Shown piece by piece: positions 30,033-38,886 of a DNA stretch of 64,000 nt. The first letter of the stretch is position 1; the number at the start of each line of letters is the position of its first letter. The notes beneath the pieces were generated by a model, which saw nothing but the letters and a program-made list of their open reading frames with translations, was not told where the DNA came from and searched no databases. Location: the NCBI RefSeq assembly GCF_004216475.1, contig NZ_CP022303.1, positions 1 through 64,000 of the forward strand, written 5' to 3'. The position numbers and the translations under genes are program-made. This stretch comes from Thalassococcus sp. S3. Its GTDB lineage: Bacteria; Pseudomonadota; Alphaproteobacteria; Rhodobacterales; Rhodobacteraceae.

Positions 30033-30374
30033 ATGGGCAAAAGGGACGAGTTGATCGCGCGCTACGCGGACGACCTGAAGAACAAGTGCGGAATGGAGCC
30101 GGATATGGACCTGCTGACAAAGGTCACCATCGGCTGCGGTCCGTCCATATACAACGCAGATGCGTCAACGGTCGCGAGCTCGCAGCCGGGCGAGCTTGAA
30201 ACCGTAAAGGACAACTTCCTGATCAAGAAGCTGGGTCTTTCGGACGGGCCAGAGTTAATGGATGGGATCAACTCTGCTATCGAAACCTATGGAAAATCTG
30301 AACGGAACAAGTATCGGGCGGTGATCTATTACATGCTCACCAAGCACTTCAAAAAGGAAGCCGTCTACGGCTAA
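30033..30374 (+). CDS. DUF2853 family small protein
   Basis: A 113-residue protein (MGKRDELIARYADDLKNKCG...) matching the DUF2853 pattern: charged helices, then DLLTKVTIGCGPSIYNADASTVA and a C-terminal KYRAVIYYMLTKHF. No catalytic motif is evident. A strong Shine-Dalgarno (GGGAGGA) precedes the ATG at 30033 and a clear terminator follows 25 bases after the stop, so it is a single-gene transcript. Function unknown. Confidence 0.85.
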   Translation: MGKRDELIARYADDLKNKCGMEPDMDLLTKVTIGCGPSIYNADASTVASSQPGELETVKDNFLIKKLGLSDGPELMDGINSAIETYGKSERNKYRAVIYYMLTKHFKKEAVYG

Positions 30375-30399
30375 TCCTCTGAGTTTCCAGAAAATTGCA

Positions 30400-30430
30400 C
30401 GCCCGCGATTGCAGCGGGCGTTTTTCTTTT
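30400..30430 (+). terminator. Rho-independent terminator after the DUF2853 gene
   Basis: Perfect seven-base stem CGCCCGC / GCGGGCG with a seven-base loop, followed by TTTTTCTTTT. Confidence 0.9.
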
Positions 30431-30558
30431 AGCTCTCATTGCACATATTCGAAGTTTGTAAGACCGCCTTGTCTTTGCTATCTCATAGTTACCGGGCCAG
30501 AACGACCGGAACCGAAATTCGAACACGTGTGGTGAGTTTGGGAGCACGTGGGGTGCAG

Positions 30559-30592
30559 GGGGTTCTGGCATTGGGTGCTAGAACCCCTTTTT
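30559..30592 (+). terminator. Rho-independent terminator with no obvious upstream gene
   Basis: Perfect eight-base stem GGGGTTCT / AGAACCCC with a 13-base loop and a TTTTT tract, oriented plus. The DUF2853 transcript already ends at 30430, so this terminator would close a separate short transcript starting between about 30431 and 30540. That raises the possibility of a small RNA here. A weak TTGTAA (30456-30461) with poor -10 17 bases on is the only promoter hint. Confidence 0.55.
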
Positions 30593-30610
30593 CGTCTTTG
30601 GCATGGCTGT

Positions 30611-31009
30611 CTAGAACAGCGTCAGAATTGCCCCGATGATGGTGCAACCTCCCGTCGCGTATCCACAATCAATCAACGTCAATTGCCGTGGCCGTCCGCC
30701 AAAGCCGTAAAAGGTCGCAATCCAAGGGCTGACCAGGAACAGTCCAACCCCGAACCCCGAAACGAGGCCTTCGCCGATCGTGTCGATATTGCTGAGCGTG
30801 AAGACGTGGCGCATCATGCCTGCGACCAGAATGCAGCAGACAAAGCTGGTTACATAGGGGATCGGATCCGAGGCATTGGCAGGCTGACCGGTATCCGGAT
30901 TGACCTCTACACCCGATGCGGCCATCCAGGGTTTGGCCAAAACCGTGTACCAGATGGCGCCAAAGGCAAATGATCCGGTTGCGGCTGCAAGAACGTTCAA
31001 GACTTCCAT
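30611..31009 (-). CDS. DUF1761 family membrane protein
   Basis: A 132-residue protein with about four membrane segments, at roughly 5-25, 50-72, 80-100 and 108-130. The pattern GSFAFGAIWYTVLAKPWM near the N-terminus and a late CGYATGGCTIIGAILTL are characteristic of DUF1761. No function is established for the family. It ends 20 bases from a plus-strand terminator. Confidence 0.8.
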   Translation of the reverse strand: MEVLNVLAAATGSFAFGAIWYTVLAKPWMAASGVEVNPDTGQPANASDPIPYVTSFVCCILVAGMMRHVFTLSNIDTIGEGLVSGFGVGLFLVSPWIATFYGFGGRPRQLTLIDCGYATGGCTIIGAILTLF

Positions 31010-31058
31010 ATGTCCCTCCCTTTTTCCTGTCAGTCTGGCGGAAAAAGGGTCGATGTGA

Positions 31059-31478
31059 CTAGTCGGAAAGTCCGCTCATCCTGCAGATATGGGCCCATTC
31101 CGCGTCCCTCACCGGTTGCACGGAAAGGCGCGAGTTCTTGACCAGCACCATGTCAGCCAACTCTTCCTCGGCCTTTATCTGTTCGAGCGTGACGGCCTTG
31201 GGCACAGGCGAGATCGCCTTGATATCCACGCACTCCCACCTTGGATCGTCGGTCGTGCTGTCGGGATGGGCCTCTGCGATCACCTCGACGATACCGACAA
31301 CGGCCTTTTCGGTCTGGGAATGGTAAAAGAAACCGCGATCCCCGATTTTCATCTCACGCATGAAATTGCGGGCCTGATAGTTGCGCACGCCATCCCATTC
31401 TTCGCCATCTCCCCCTTTTGCCACCTGCTGGTCCCAGCTCCAGGTGTCCGGTTCGGACTTGAACAGCCAATACGCCAT
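31059..31478 (-). CDS. EVE domain protein
   Basis: A 139-residue EVE (PUA-like) domain protein: MAYWLFKSEPDTWSWDQQVAKG, WDGVRNYQARNFMREMKIGDRGFFYHSQ, GIVEVIAEAHPD and VLVKNSRLSVQPV. EVE proteins form an aromatic cage thought to bind modified bases in nucleic acid; the natural ligand is unknown here. The ATG at 31478 follows the conserved start of the family. Its start overlaps the yciI stop by one base, so the two are coupled with gpsA and tsaD upstream. Confidence 0.9.
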   Translation of the reverse strand: MAYWLFKSEPDTWSWDQQVAKGGDGEEWDGVRNYQARNFMREMKIGDRGFFYHSQTEKAVVGIVEVIAEAHPDSTTDDPRWECVDIKAISPVPKAVTLEQIKAEEELADMVLVKNSRLSVQPVRDAEWAHICRMSGLSD

Positions 31479-31747
31479 TAGCCTATCACCTTTTTCCACT
31501 CAATCAGCTCGACCGATTGAAACAGGCCCGCCTTGGCATAGGGGTCTTCGTCGGCCCAGGCACGCGCATCGGCCAAATCCGTCACATCAAGAATGATGAG
31601 AGAGCCGATCATCTCTTCGTTTTCCAGTAGTGGCCCCGCTTGATAGACCACACCGGTTTCGTCGATATAGGCAAGATGCGCGGCGCGCGTGTCCTTGCGG
31701 ATCTGGAGGGCGCCCGGTTTGTCGCGGGCGATCAGAGCAATCAGCAT
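31478..31747 (-). CDS. YciI-like protein
   Basis: An 89-residue ferredoxin-like-fold protein of the YciI group, with RAAHLAYIDETGVVYQAGPLL containing the conserved His and Asp proposed to be catalytic, and GSLIILDVTDLADARAWADEDPYAKAGLF. The function of most family members is unknown. It overlaps gpsA by seven bases in the tsaD-gpsA-yciI-EVE operon, an order typical of Rhodobacterales. Confidence 0.88.
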   Translation of the reverse strand: MLIALIARDKPGALQIRKDTRAAHLAYIDETGVVYQAGPLLENEEMIGSLIILDVTDLADARAWADEDPYAKAGLFQSVELIEWKKVIG

Positions 31748-32712
31748 GGTCCTTCTTCCTTCAAAGGTCGCGATAACAGCCGTTTCATGACATCAGCCAA
31801 CGTCACCTGTTTGTCCAGCAGATCGACAACAGCGGCAGTGATGGGCAGATCAAGCCCGTTTTTCTTGGCACCGGCGTCAATCGCCCGCGCCGTTGCCGCA
31901 CCTTCGACCGTAACGGTCGGATCAAAATCCGCGCCCCGGCCCAAGGCAAGACCCAGACGGTAGTTGCGAGACTGATCAGAGGTACAGCTTAGCGCCAGAT
32001 CCCCAAGGCCGGACAGGCCCGCCAGCGTCTCGGGCTGTCCCCCCTGCGCCCGTGCAAGCCGCTCCATTTCGGCATAACCGCGTGTCATCAGGGCCGCGCG
32101 GGCACTGTCCCCGAGGCCCGCACCCATGACCGCGCCGCATGCAATCGCGATGACATTCTTCATTGCACCGCCAAGCTCCGCGCCAATGACATCCTGTGTG
32201 CGGTAAGGCCGGAGTGTCGATGTACTCAGTTTGTCCTGCAGGCGGGCGCCCACTTTTGGATCGGCACAGGCAAGCGTCAGGGCGGTGGGGAGACCACCGG
32301 CAATGTCCCGCGCAAAGCTGGGGCCGGTCAGAAGGGCGGGGGTTGAGGACGGCGCGCATTCCTCGAGGATCGAAACCGGACCCATCGTCGTACCCAATTC
32401 CATGCCCTTGCAGCATGCGATCAGGGTTTTGTGAGCGAAGAGTTCTGGGTGTTCTCGCAAAACGCTGCGCAGGCGCTGCATGGGCACCGCGAGCAGAAGC
32501 AGATCATGCCGGGACAGATCGTGGATCTCGGCCGTGATCGCGATCCGCGCTGGAAGAACGATTTCTGGCAGATAGCGCTCGTTCGTGCGCGCGCGCGCCA
32601 TTGCCTGTGCCTGATCGGGATCCCGCGCCCAAAGAGAGATCTCTTGCCGTTCCGAAAGCGCTATGGCCAGCGCAGTTCCGAACGCGCCTGCGCCGAGCAC
32701 CCCAAGGCTCAT
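31741..32712 (-). CDS. gpsA: Glycerol-3-phosphate dehydrogenase (NAD(P)+)
   Basis: GpsA reduces dihydroxyacetone phosphate to sn-glycerol 3-phosphate for phospholipid synthesis. The 323-residue protein has the nucleotide-binding [15 protein letters not shown] (about 5-19), [13 protein letters not shown], the [16 protein letters not shown] segment, the catalytic Lys in [15 protein letters not shown], and [25 protein letters not shown]. It overlaps tsaD by four bases and yciI by seven. Confidence 0.96.
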   Translation of the reverse strand: MSLGVLGAGAFGTALAIALSERQEISLWARDPDQAQAMARARTNERYLPEIVLPARIAITAEIHDLSRHDLLLLAVPMQRLRSVLREHPELFAHKTLIACCKGMELGTTMGPVSILEECAPSSTPALLTGPSFARDIAGGLPTALTLACADPKVGARLQDKLSTSTLRPYRTQDVIGAELGGAMKNVIAIACGAVMGAGLGDSARAALMTRGYAEMERLARAQGGQPETLAGLSGLGDLALSCTSDQSRNYRLGLALGRGADFDPTVTVEGAATARAIDAGAKKNGLDLPITAAVVDLLDKQVTLADVMKRLLSRPLKEEGPC

Positions 32713-33806
32713 GCCTTGGCCCCCTTGCGACCGCTTCCAAGAAGCGCGGGCCGGGACGTATCAAGGGGCCATCTGGGGCGCGCCGTGAGAGACAGATCGT
32801 CCACATCGCCGGCGCGAAACCGTTCCAGCCCGGCATAGGCGATCATCGCGGCATTGTCGGTGCAAAGCGATAGGGGTGGTGCCACAAAGGTCACATCCCG
32901 TTCCGCGCAGAGACGTTCCAAGGCCGCACGAATGGTTTTGTTTGCCGCCACGCCGCCTGCGACGGCCAAAACCGGTTCCGCCGGAGCATTCTGGAGGTAA
33001 AGCGTCAACGCGATCCGGGTTTTGAGGACGATGACATCGGTAATTGCGGCCTGAAAGCCCGCACACAAATCCGCGCGGTCCTGTCGCGTCAGGCCGCCCT
33101 TTTCGGCGACGATTTTATCCCGCGCGCGTAAAATGGCGGTCTTCAGTCCGGAGAATGACATGTTGCAATCCGCGCGGTCTGTCAGCGGGCGCGGCAAGCG
33201 GAAGCGCTCGGGATCTCCGGCTTCAGCCTCACGCTCCACCGACGGCCCACCCGGCTGGGCCAGCCCCAAAAGCCGGGCCGTCTTGTCGAACGCCTCGCCA
33301 GGTGCATCGTCAATCGTCCCGCCCAGCCGGTCAAATCGGTCCGCCGCGTGTGCGATCAGAAACTGACAATGCCCGCCGGACACCAGAAGCACCAGATAGG
33401 GAAAAGATACGCCATCCGTCAGCCGTGGCGTTAGCGCGTGACCCGCAAGATGGTTTACACCGATCAACGGTCGCCCGGTGGCAGCGCTGAGTCCCTTTGC
33501 ACACATAACCCCGGCCATCACGCCACCGATCAGGCCCGGCCCCGCCGTGACGGCAATCGCATGAAGATCGTCCAACGTGACAGACGCGACGCTCAGGCTT
33601 TCACGAATGCAGGTGTCGATCTTTTCGGCATGGGCGCGGGCCGCAATCTCTGGCACGACCCCGCCATAGGCGCTGTGCAGATCAGTTTGACCATGTACGA
33701 CAGAGGACAGGATTTCCGCAGGGCCATCGCCTGTCTGCCGTAAAACGGCTGCCGCCGTATCGTCGCAGCTGCTCTCGATACCTAGGATGATGTGCGTTTC
33801 GTGCAT
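32709..33806 (-). CDS. tsaD: tRNA N6-adenosine threonylcarbamoyltransferase
   Basis: TsaD transfers the threonylcarbamoyl group to A37 of ANN-decoding tRNAs. The 365-residue ASKHA-fold protein has [15 protein letters not shown] (nucleotide loop), the metal-binding [11 protein letters not shown] pair of histidines, [11 protein letters not shown], and [21 protein letters not shown]. It is the first gene of the tsaD-gpsA-yciI-EVE operon and is divergent from hemD across about 70 bases. TsaE for the same pathway is at 20040-20516. Confidence 0.96.
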   Translation of the reverse strand: MHETHIILGIESSCDDTAAAVLRQTGDGPAEILSSVVHGQTDLHSAYGGVVPEIAARAHAEKIDTCIRESLSVASVTLDDLHAIAVTAGPGLIGGVMAGVMCAKGLSAATGRPLIGVNHLAGHALTPRLTDGVSFPYLVLLVSGGHCQFLIAHAADRFDRLGGTIDDAPGEAFDKTARLLGLAQPGGPSVEREAEAGDPERFRLPRPLTDRADCNMSFSGLKTAILRARDKIVAEKGGLTRQDRADLCAGFQAAITDVIVLKTRIALTLYLQNAPAEPVLAVAGGVAANKTIRAALERLCAERDVTFVAPPLSLCTDNAAMIAYAGLERFRAGDVDDLSLTARPRWPLDTSRPALLGSGRKGAKA

Positions 33807-33876
33807 TGCAATGCCCGTTGTCTCGCGGTGTCCTCGCAGGTATCACCGTCCTATCGCGCAAACAATCCCGCCCCTG

Positions 33877-34608
33877 ATGACATCACCCAAACCGCTGCTG
33901 CTTTTGACCCGTCCTCGCCGTTCATCGGCGGCGTTCGCGGACCGGTTGGGAGAGGGGCTTTTGTCTCGCGTCAATCTGGTGATGTCCCCGCTTCTTGAGA
34001 TCGTCCAGATCGGGAAACCGACCGGCCTTGAAGACGCGGCCGGGGTCATCTTCACGTCTTCTAATGCGGTGCGGATAGCAGGCGTGCCCCCTCGGCCAAT
34101 GCCAGCCTATTGCGTGGGCCGGGCAACGGCGGACCTTGCCGCTGATATGGGTTGGGTGTCTTCTGCAAAAGGCCGGAATGCCGAGGAACTCGTCGCACGC
34201 CTTGTCGAAGTAAATCTGGCAGGTCCCCTGATCCATTTGCGCGGTCGTCATGCAAGAGGCAACGTCGCCAGCCGGTTGAGTGCTGCGGGATGTTTCACGA
34301 CTGAACAGATCCTTTATGACGCCGAAACCCGTCCCCTCAGTGATGTGGCACTGTCGGCCATCGCCGCTGCCCCCGTCGTGATTGCTCCGGTCTTTTCGCC
34401 GCGCAGCGCGACGTTGTTGTCCCGTTTGGTTCCACAACATCCCCAATTCTGGGTCGCGGCGATGAGCGATGCGGTGGCGCAGCCTTTGGACCTGCGCGCG
34501 CAACGGATTGACGTCGCGCCTACGCCAACGGCGTCCGAGATGCGCCAAGTGGTCGAAAACATGGTTAATCAAGCATGCCGGGTTGAGAGCGGACCGGGCG
34601 CGGACTAA
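33877..34608 (+). CDS. hemD: Uroporphyrinogen-III synthase
   Basis: HemD closes and inverts hydroxymethylbilane to uroporphyrinogen III in tetrapyrrole synthesis. The 243-residue protein shows the weakly conserved family landmarks: LLLTRPRRSSAAFADRL at the N-terminus, GVIFTSSNAVRIAG, AYCVGRATADLAADMG, LIHLRGRHARGNVASRLSAAG and VIAPVFSPRSATLL. Start at 33877 fits the family N-terminus, as the 30 upstream codons reach back into the tsaD promoter. hemC, which often precedes hemD, is not here. The mitofilin-like and hemY genes follow. Confidence 0.87.
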   Translation: MTSPKPLLLLTRPRRSSAAFADRLGEGLLSRVNLVMSPLLEIVQIGKPTGLEDAAGVIFTSSNAVRIAGVPPRPMPAYCVGRATADLAADMGWVSSAKGRNAEELVARLVEVNLAGPLIHLRGRHARGNVASRLSAAGCFTTEQILYDAETRPLSDVALSAIAAAPVVIAPVFSPRSATLLSRLVPQHPQFWVAAMSDAVAQPLDLRAQRIDVAPTPTASEMRQVVENMVNQACRVESGPGAD

Positions 34609-34660
34609 AGTCCAACGGTGCATCACGCGGTTCGATGCCAGATTCGAAGAGGACACTGGG

Positions 34661-36067
34661 GTGGCCAAGGAACAAACACCGAAACCTGAGCCGGACGAGT
34701 TGAAAGACCTCCCAGACCAGTCAAGCGACACGCCTGAGACCAAGACGGCGGTGACAGATGAGAACGACCCGGACCCGAAACCAGAGCCGAAAGAGCCTGC
34801 CGATACCGATCCGCTGAGCGACGAGGCGAAGTTGGACATTCTTGATCCTGAGGACGCGGGGAAGCCCGATACGCCGGATACTGTCGAACCCGAAACAACC
34901 GACACTGCCGCGGCAGGGCCGTGGGGAAACACCGATCAACCGTTTGATCAGGATGACAAGGTCGCCGATCTTCCCCAACCGGAGGAGCCGGAGGTCGAGG
35001 CCCGCGAGGTTGAGGATACAGAACCAGGTGAAGTCGAGGCAGAGCCTCGGGCCCCGGAGAAAGTGGTCGAGCGGGTGGTCGAACGTCGCGGCGGCGGTTT
35101 TCCTGCACTCATTGGCGGTGTCGTAGCCGCCATTTTGGGATTTCTCGTCGCCAGCACGGACATCCTGGCCCCGTATCTTCCCGAAGGCTTGCGCCCTGCC
35201 GATCCAGCCCCGGCCATCGCGGCCCTTGAAACGCAACTGGCAGAGCAATCGGCTGCCATGGACGATCTGTCGTCGCGGGTTGGCGAACTCGCGCCGCCCG
35301 ATCTGGCACCGCTTGAAGCCCGCGTTTCCGAAAACGCCGATGCGGTGTCAAACTTGACCCCACAAATCGACGGAGTGGCGGAGCGGCTTTCCGCTTTGGA
35401 AGCGCGACTGACCGATCTCGAAGCACGCCCGATATCCGAAGGCCTTTCGGATGCTGCGGTGGCGGCTTTTGAACAAGAGCTTGCCGATGTCCGCAACAGT
35501 CTCAGCCAAGAGCGTGAAGCGATCGAAGCTATGGTTGCCGACGCGGAAGCCAAGGAAGCCGCTGCTGCTGAAGCCGCCCGCATAACCGCTGCACGCGGGG
35601 CACTGACGCAGGTGCAATCGGCGATCGAGACCGGAGCACCTTACGAAGCTGCCCTTGCCGGGGTCGCTGATGCCGGTGTCTCCATCCCGGATGTCCTGAG
35701 TGGAAATGCGGCGGAGGGTGTTGTTTCCCTACCCGCGTTGCGCGCTGCCTTCCCGCCCGCCGCGCGTGAAGCCTTGGCCGCGGCCCGGGCCGACGGGGCA
35801 TCGGATGATGGCGGTCTGGGCAGCTTTCTCGCCCGGCAGCTGGGCGCGCGTTCGGTGACACCGCAGGATGGGGATAGCGCGGATGCGGTCCTGTCCCGAA
35901 TGGAAGCAGCCGTTGCCGACGGCCAGCTTTCCGACGCCTTGTCGCTTGCGCTGGAATTGCCGGCGTCCGCGCAGGACGCATTGTCCGGATGGGTTTCGCA
36001 AGCCGAGACGCGTATGGCGGCGAAGGCTGCCGCCGATGATCTGGCTCAAAGCCTGACGACCAATTAA
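34661..36067 (+). CDS. Mitofilin-like inner-membrane protein (COG4223)
   Basis: A roughly 468-residue alphaproteobacterial relative of the mitochondrial inner-membrane organiser mitofilin/Mic60. It has an acidic Pro-rich cytoplasmic N-terminus (about 1-130), one membrane segment (FPALIGGVVAAILGFLVAST, about 147-166), a long coiled-coil region of heptad-like Leu/Ala (about 190-310) and a C-terminal helical domain ending LSLALELPASAQDALSGWVSQAETR. The start is probably GTG 34661, which follows GAGGA at normal spacing. The hemD-mitofilin-hemY order is conserved in alphaproteobacteria. Confidence 0.85.
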   Translation: MAKEQTPKPEPDELKDLPDQSSDTPETKTAVTDENDPDPKPEPKEPADTDPLSDEAKLDILDPEDAGKPDTPDTVEPETTDTAAAGPWGNTDQPFDQDDKVADLPQPEEPEVEAREVEDTEPGEVEAEPRAPEKVVERVVERRGGGFPALIGGVVAAILGFLVASTDILAPYLPEGLRPADPAPAIAALETQLAEQSAAMDDLSSRVGELAPPDLAPLEARVSENADAVSNLTPQIDGVAERLSALEARLTDLEARPISEGLSDAAVAAFEQELADVRNSLSQEREAIEAMVADAEAKEAAAAEAARITAARGALTQVQSAIETGAPYEAALAGVADAGVSIPDVLSGNAAEGVVSLPALRAAFPPAAREALAAARADGASDDGGLGSFLARQLGARSVTPQDGDSADAVLSRMEAAVADGQLSDALSLALELPASAQDALSGWVSQAETRMAAKAAADDLAQSLTTN

Positions 36068-36079
36068 AGGGGCTCACAG

Positions 36080-37618
36080 ATGCTGTGGTCATTGATCAAA
36101 ATACTTTTGTTTGTCGCGATCGTCGCGGGTCTGACGCTTGGGGCCGGTTATCTGCTGGAATCCCAGGGCGGCGTTCAGATCACCGTCGCGGGCACCGAAT
36201 TCACACTAGGCCCGCTACAATCCGTGATCGCGGCGGTCATGGTCGTGGTGCTTGTCTGGCTCTTCCTCAAGCTGCTGTCTCTGCTCGTGGCGGTTCTTCG
36301 TTTCCTGAACGGGGATGAAACGGCGATTTCCAGGTATTTCGATCGCAATCGCGAGCGAAAAGGATTTCAGGCGCTTTCAGAAGGGCTCATGGCGCTTGCG
36401 TCTGGTGAGGGCAGGCTTGCCATGGCAAAAGCAGCAAAAGCCGAGAAATATCTTGAAAAGCCGGAACTGACCCAGCTTCTGACGGCTCAGGCCGCTGAGA
36501 TGTCCGGTGACACGAAAAAAGCAGCCGAAACCTACAAGCAACTGATCTCCAACGAACAGACCCGGTTTGTCGGTGTTCGGGGCATCATGAAACAGAAACT
36601 GGCCGAAGGTGACACAGATACGGCCCTTAAATTGGCCGAACGCGCCTTTGCCTTGAAGCCCCGACATGAGGAGACACAGGACGTCTTGCTCAAGCTCCAG
36701 GCACAAAACGAGGATTGGAGCGGCGCTCGGGCAACGCTGAGTGCCAAGCTGAAACACGGCAGCCTGCCGCGCGACGTGCACAAACGCCGGGACGCGGTTC
36801 TTGCTCTGTCCGAAGCGCGCGATGTTCTGGACGACGAAAAGCCCATCGCGGCGCGTGAAGCGGCCATCGAAGCCAACCGTTTGTCACCAGACCTGATCCC
36901 TGCTGCGGTCATGGCAGCCAAGTCTCATATCAAACAGGGAAAACCGAAATACGCGGTGCGTATTCTCAAGAAAGCCTGGGAAGCGCAGCCGCATCCCGAT
37001 CTTGCCGCCGCCTTTGCCGAGATCGAGCCCAACGAGACACCACAGGCGCGGATCAAGCGGTTCGCGACGCTGACACGGCTTAAACCCGACCACCCCGAAT
37101 CCCGTCTCCTCTTGTCCGAACTGCATATCGCTGCAGAGGACTTTCCGGAGGCCAGACGGACCCTTGGCAATCTGGTCGAAACCCAGCCCGATGCACGTGT
37201 TCTCACCATCATGGCTGCGATTGAAAGAGGTGAAGGCGCCTCTGATGCGGTTGTCAAAGGCTGGCTGGCACGGGCTTTGACCGCGCCGAGAGGATCTCAA
37301 TGGGTCTGTGACAACTGCCATCACATCCACAGCGATTGGGCCCCTGTCTGCGAGAACTGCCAAAGCTTCGACACCCTGTCGTGGAGAACCCCGCCCGCGG
37401 TGGATACGTCGACGGCACCCGGAATGCAGATGCTTCCCCTGATTGTCGGCTCGATCGAGGATAACCCTGAAGACAGCCCACCGGAGGTCGAAATCGTCGA
37501 GGAAGACGCAGAGAGCACCGAAGACACCACGCCGGGTGATACGGAAACCGTGTTGTCAGAGGACACCGCTGCGCCTGATGACCCGGCGAAGGTGAGAGAG
37601 CCAGAGGACGCAAAATAG
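36080..37618 (+). CDS. hemY: HemY-like TPR membrane protein with C-terminal zinc ribbon
   Basis: A 512-residue HemY_N/TPR protein, named for its place in hem operons and unrelated to protoporphyrinogen oxidase. Two N-terminal membrane segments (about 3-27 and 43-70) are followed by TPR helices (about 95-395). Near residues 407-434 is a four-cysteine ribbon (WVCDNCHHIHSDWAPVCENCQSFDTLSW), then an acidic Glu/Asp/Thr-rich tail (about 450-512). The CxxC pairs would bind zinc or iron. It follows the mitofilin gene by 12 bases. Confidence 0.88.
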   Translation: MLWSLIKILLFVAIVAGLTLGAGYLLESQGGVQITVAGTEFTLGPLQSVIAAVMVVVLVWLFLKLLSLLVAVLRFLNGDETAISRYFDRNRERKGFQALSEGLMALASGEGRLAMAKAAKAEKYLEKPELTQLLTAQAAEMSGDTKKAAETYKQLISNEQTRFVGVRGIMKQKLAEGDTDTALKLAERAFALKPRHEETQDVLLKLQAQNEDWSGARATLSAKLKHGSLPRDVHKRRDAVLALSEARDVLDDEKPIAAREAAIEANRLSPDLIPAAVMAAKSHIKQGKPKYAVRILKKAWEAQPHPDLAAAFAEIEPNETPQARIKRFATLTRLKPDHPESRLLLSELHIAAEDFPEARRTLGNLVETQPDARVLTIMAAIERGEGASDAVVKGWLARALTAPRGSQWVCDNCHHIHSDWAPVCENCQSFDTLSWRTPPAVDTSTAPGMQMLPLIVGSIEDNPEDSPPEVEIVEEDAESTEDTTPGDTETVLSEDTAAPDDPAKVREPEDAK

Positions 37619-37663
37619 CCCTTTTCGCCGATTGAGCGGAGTGCTAAAGCGCTGCGCACCAGG

Positions 37664-37739
37664 GCCGCTGTAGCTCAGCTGGTAGAGCACGTCATTCGTA
37701 ATGATGGGGTCGGGGGTTCGAGTCCCTTCAGCGGCACCA
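37664..37739 (+). tRNA. tRNA-Thr (anticodon CGT)
   Basis: A complete 76-base cloverleaf. The acceptor stem is GCCGCTG / CAGCGGC, the D-arm GCTCAGCTGGTAGAGC, and the anticodon stem CGTCA / TGATG with loop TTCGTAA (anticodon CGT, reading ACG). The T-arm is GGGGG TTCGAGT CCCTT, and CCA is encoded at 37737-37739. It marks the last core feature before the accessory region. Confidence 0.97.
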
Positions 37740-38222
37740 GTTTCTTATTCACGATCCGGGCGCTGGATCTCGCTGTCGAGGCTGAAGGGCGTGCAACGCC
37801 GCTTTTTTGGGCTTTCTTGTCGATCCGTGCAATCGGTCACGCTGTCCTGAGCGTGATCTCCCGACATTTTTGTAGCGAAGATCGAGAGCGGTGCGCTCCC
37901 TGTCCATGGCAAGAAGTGAAGCTTTGACAGATAATTAAGCTAATCCGCGGTCTGTCTGCGCGATGATTTGACAAGTGGCTGAGACGATCCTCATACCGGC
38001 GTTTGATGTTGCAATTTTCGATACAATTCCCCCGCGACTTGAGCGTATTCGATGATCGTTTTCGGCGAAGATGTGCTCATCTTGGCCATCGCGCTTCGAC
38101 GCCTTTGATTTTCTATCGGAGCTTTGCCAGCCTTATGGAAAATGCGGGTTGTAGAGAGTCGGTGGTTACCAAAAAGACAACAATCCGACGGCTGAACAAG
38201 GCCGTAAAAGGGACAGATCAAC
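37740..38222. other. Region downstream of tRNA-Thr without a recognised gene
   Basis: A terminator-like hairpin sits at 37788-37808. A minus-strand frame at 37991-38224 (77 codons; MAKMSTSSPKTIIEYAQVAGELY in its second half) could be a fragment of a lost gene, but I recognise nothing in it. No integrase and no repeat of the tRNA 3' end are seen here. It looks like a degraded border between core and accessory DNA. Confidence 0.4.
37788..37808 (+). terminator. Terminator-like hairpin after tRNA-Thr
   Basis: GGCGT / ACGCC five-base stem with a GCA loop, then GC and TTTTTT. It probably ends the tRNA transcript. Confidence 0.6.
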
Positions 38223-38423
38223 ATGTTTACCAGAATATGCCTGAGCTGTTTGTTTGCGCCTGTTGCGCTCTCTATTCTCTATGTTTGCGGCGCCTTCACA
38301 GTTCAGTTTTCCTCTAGCCTGGCGAATATCGATCCTGCCTCTTCAATTTTTATTCTTGTCTTTGGCTTTGTCCTTGTTCTCCGGACGATCTTGGGAATGT
38401 GGCGAGAGATCTTGGGAAGCTGA
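38223..38423 (+). CDS. Possible small two-segment membrane protein
   Basis: A 66-codon frame preceded by AAAGGGA nine bases upstream of its ATG. The product has two hydrophobic segments (about 5-28 and 39-58) and ends in a short polar tail (RTILGMWREILGS). I recognise no family. It lies just before the AT-rich zone and the peptide gene, so a link to the accessory cluster (immunity or export, for example) is possible but unsupported. It could also be chance coding. Confidence 0.4.
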   Translation: MFTRICLSCLFAPVALSILYVCGAFTVQFSSSLANIDPASSIFILVFGFVLVLRTILGMWREILGS

Positions 38424-38789
38424 CCTGATCCCTTCAGCCGGATAAGACAATCCGTCATAAATCATCTGGGATCAATAAAGACCCAGTCAATGCGCATTCA
38501 ATCTTTATCAGTCTCAATAAAGTGCCTGGTTCACTTATAGAGTCAATGCCACTGGTCTTTTCGAATAAACTTCAATTGAGATAATCTCTCTTGCTCAATA
38601 AGTGCTCATCTTCACCAGATTGAGATCTAGAGATCGTCTATAAGACTGTTTTCAAAGATTTTTTAGAGTTCTGACATGATGAAGAAATAATTTATAAAAA
38701 TTGATTCATTTCAAATATAATATTATGAACGATTTCTATCCATTTCCAAAATTTTTTTTGAATACAGCATCCTTATTCATAGATTTTCT
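38424..38789. other. Strongly AT-rich intergenic DNA
   Basis: Base composition drops to roughly 30-35 percent GC (by eye) over about 450 bases, against about 60 percent in the flanking genes. CAATAAA and TCAATA words recur (38484-38600). I find no gene, insertion sequence or tRNA. The shift suggests horizontally acquired DNA or a promoter region silenced by a nucleoid protein, serving the peptide operon that starts at 38887. Confidence 0.6.
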
Positions 38790-38819
38790 TTGTAACAATT
38801 TTGAGACTATGCTCATAAT
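38790..38819 (+). promoter_or_regulatory. Sigma-70-like promoter of the peptide gene
   Basis: TTGTAA (38790-38795) and CATAAT (38814-38819) are spaced by 18 bases. This predicts a transcript start near 38826, giving a leader of about 60 bases before the peptide ATG. Confidence 0.6.
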
Positions 38820-38825
38820 TAACAT

Positions 38826-38854
38826 GCAGGTAATGGAATCAGTTCCCTGCTTTT
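38826..38854 (+). promoter_or_regulatory. 5' leader hairpin with T-tract
   Basis: GCAG(38826-38829)/CTGC(38847-38850) and GGAA(38835-38838)/TTCC(38843-38846) can pair around a short bulge, followed by TTTT. It lies at the predicted 5' end of the transcript and may stabilise the mRNA or act in attenuation. Confidence 0.4.
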
Positions 38855-38886
38855 CAAATTAACTTACTCCAGAAAAGGAATAAGCT

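Noticed and set aside
37710..38200. Integration site (att) at the tRNA-Thr 3' end
   Set aside because: No second copy of the tRNA 3' segment and no integrase gene were found in the window, so only the base-composition change supports an island.
37991..38224. 77-codon minus-strand frame after tRNA-Thr, considered as a transposase remnant
   Set aside because: No DDE or IS-family motif and no terminal inverted repeats could be recognised.
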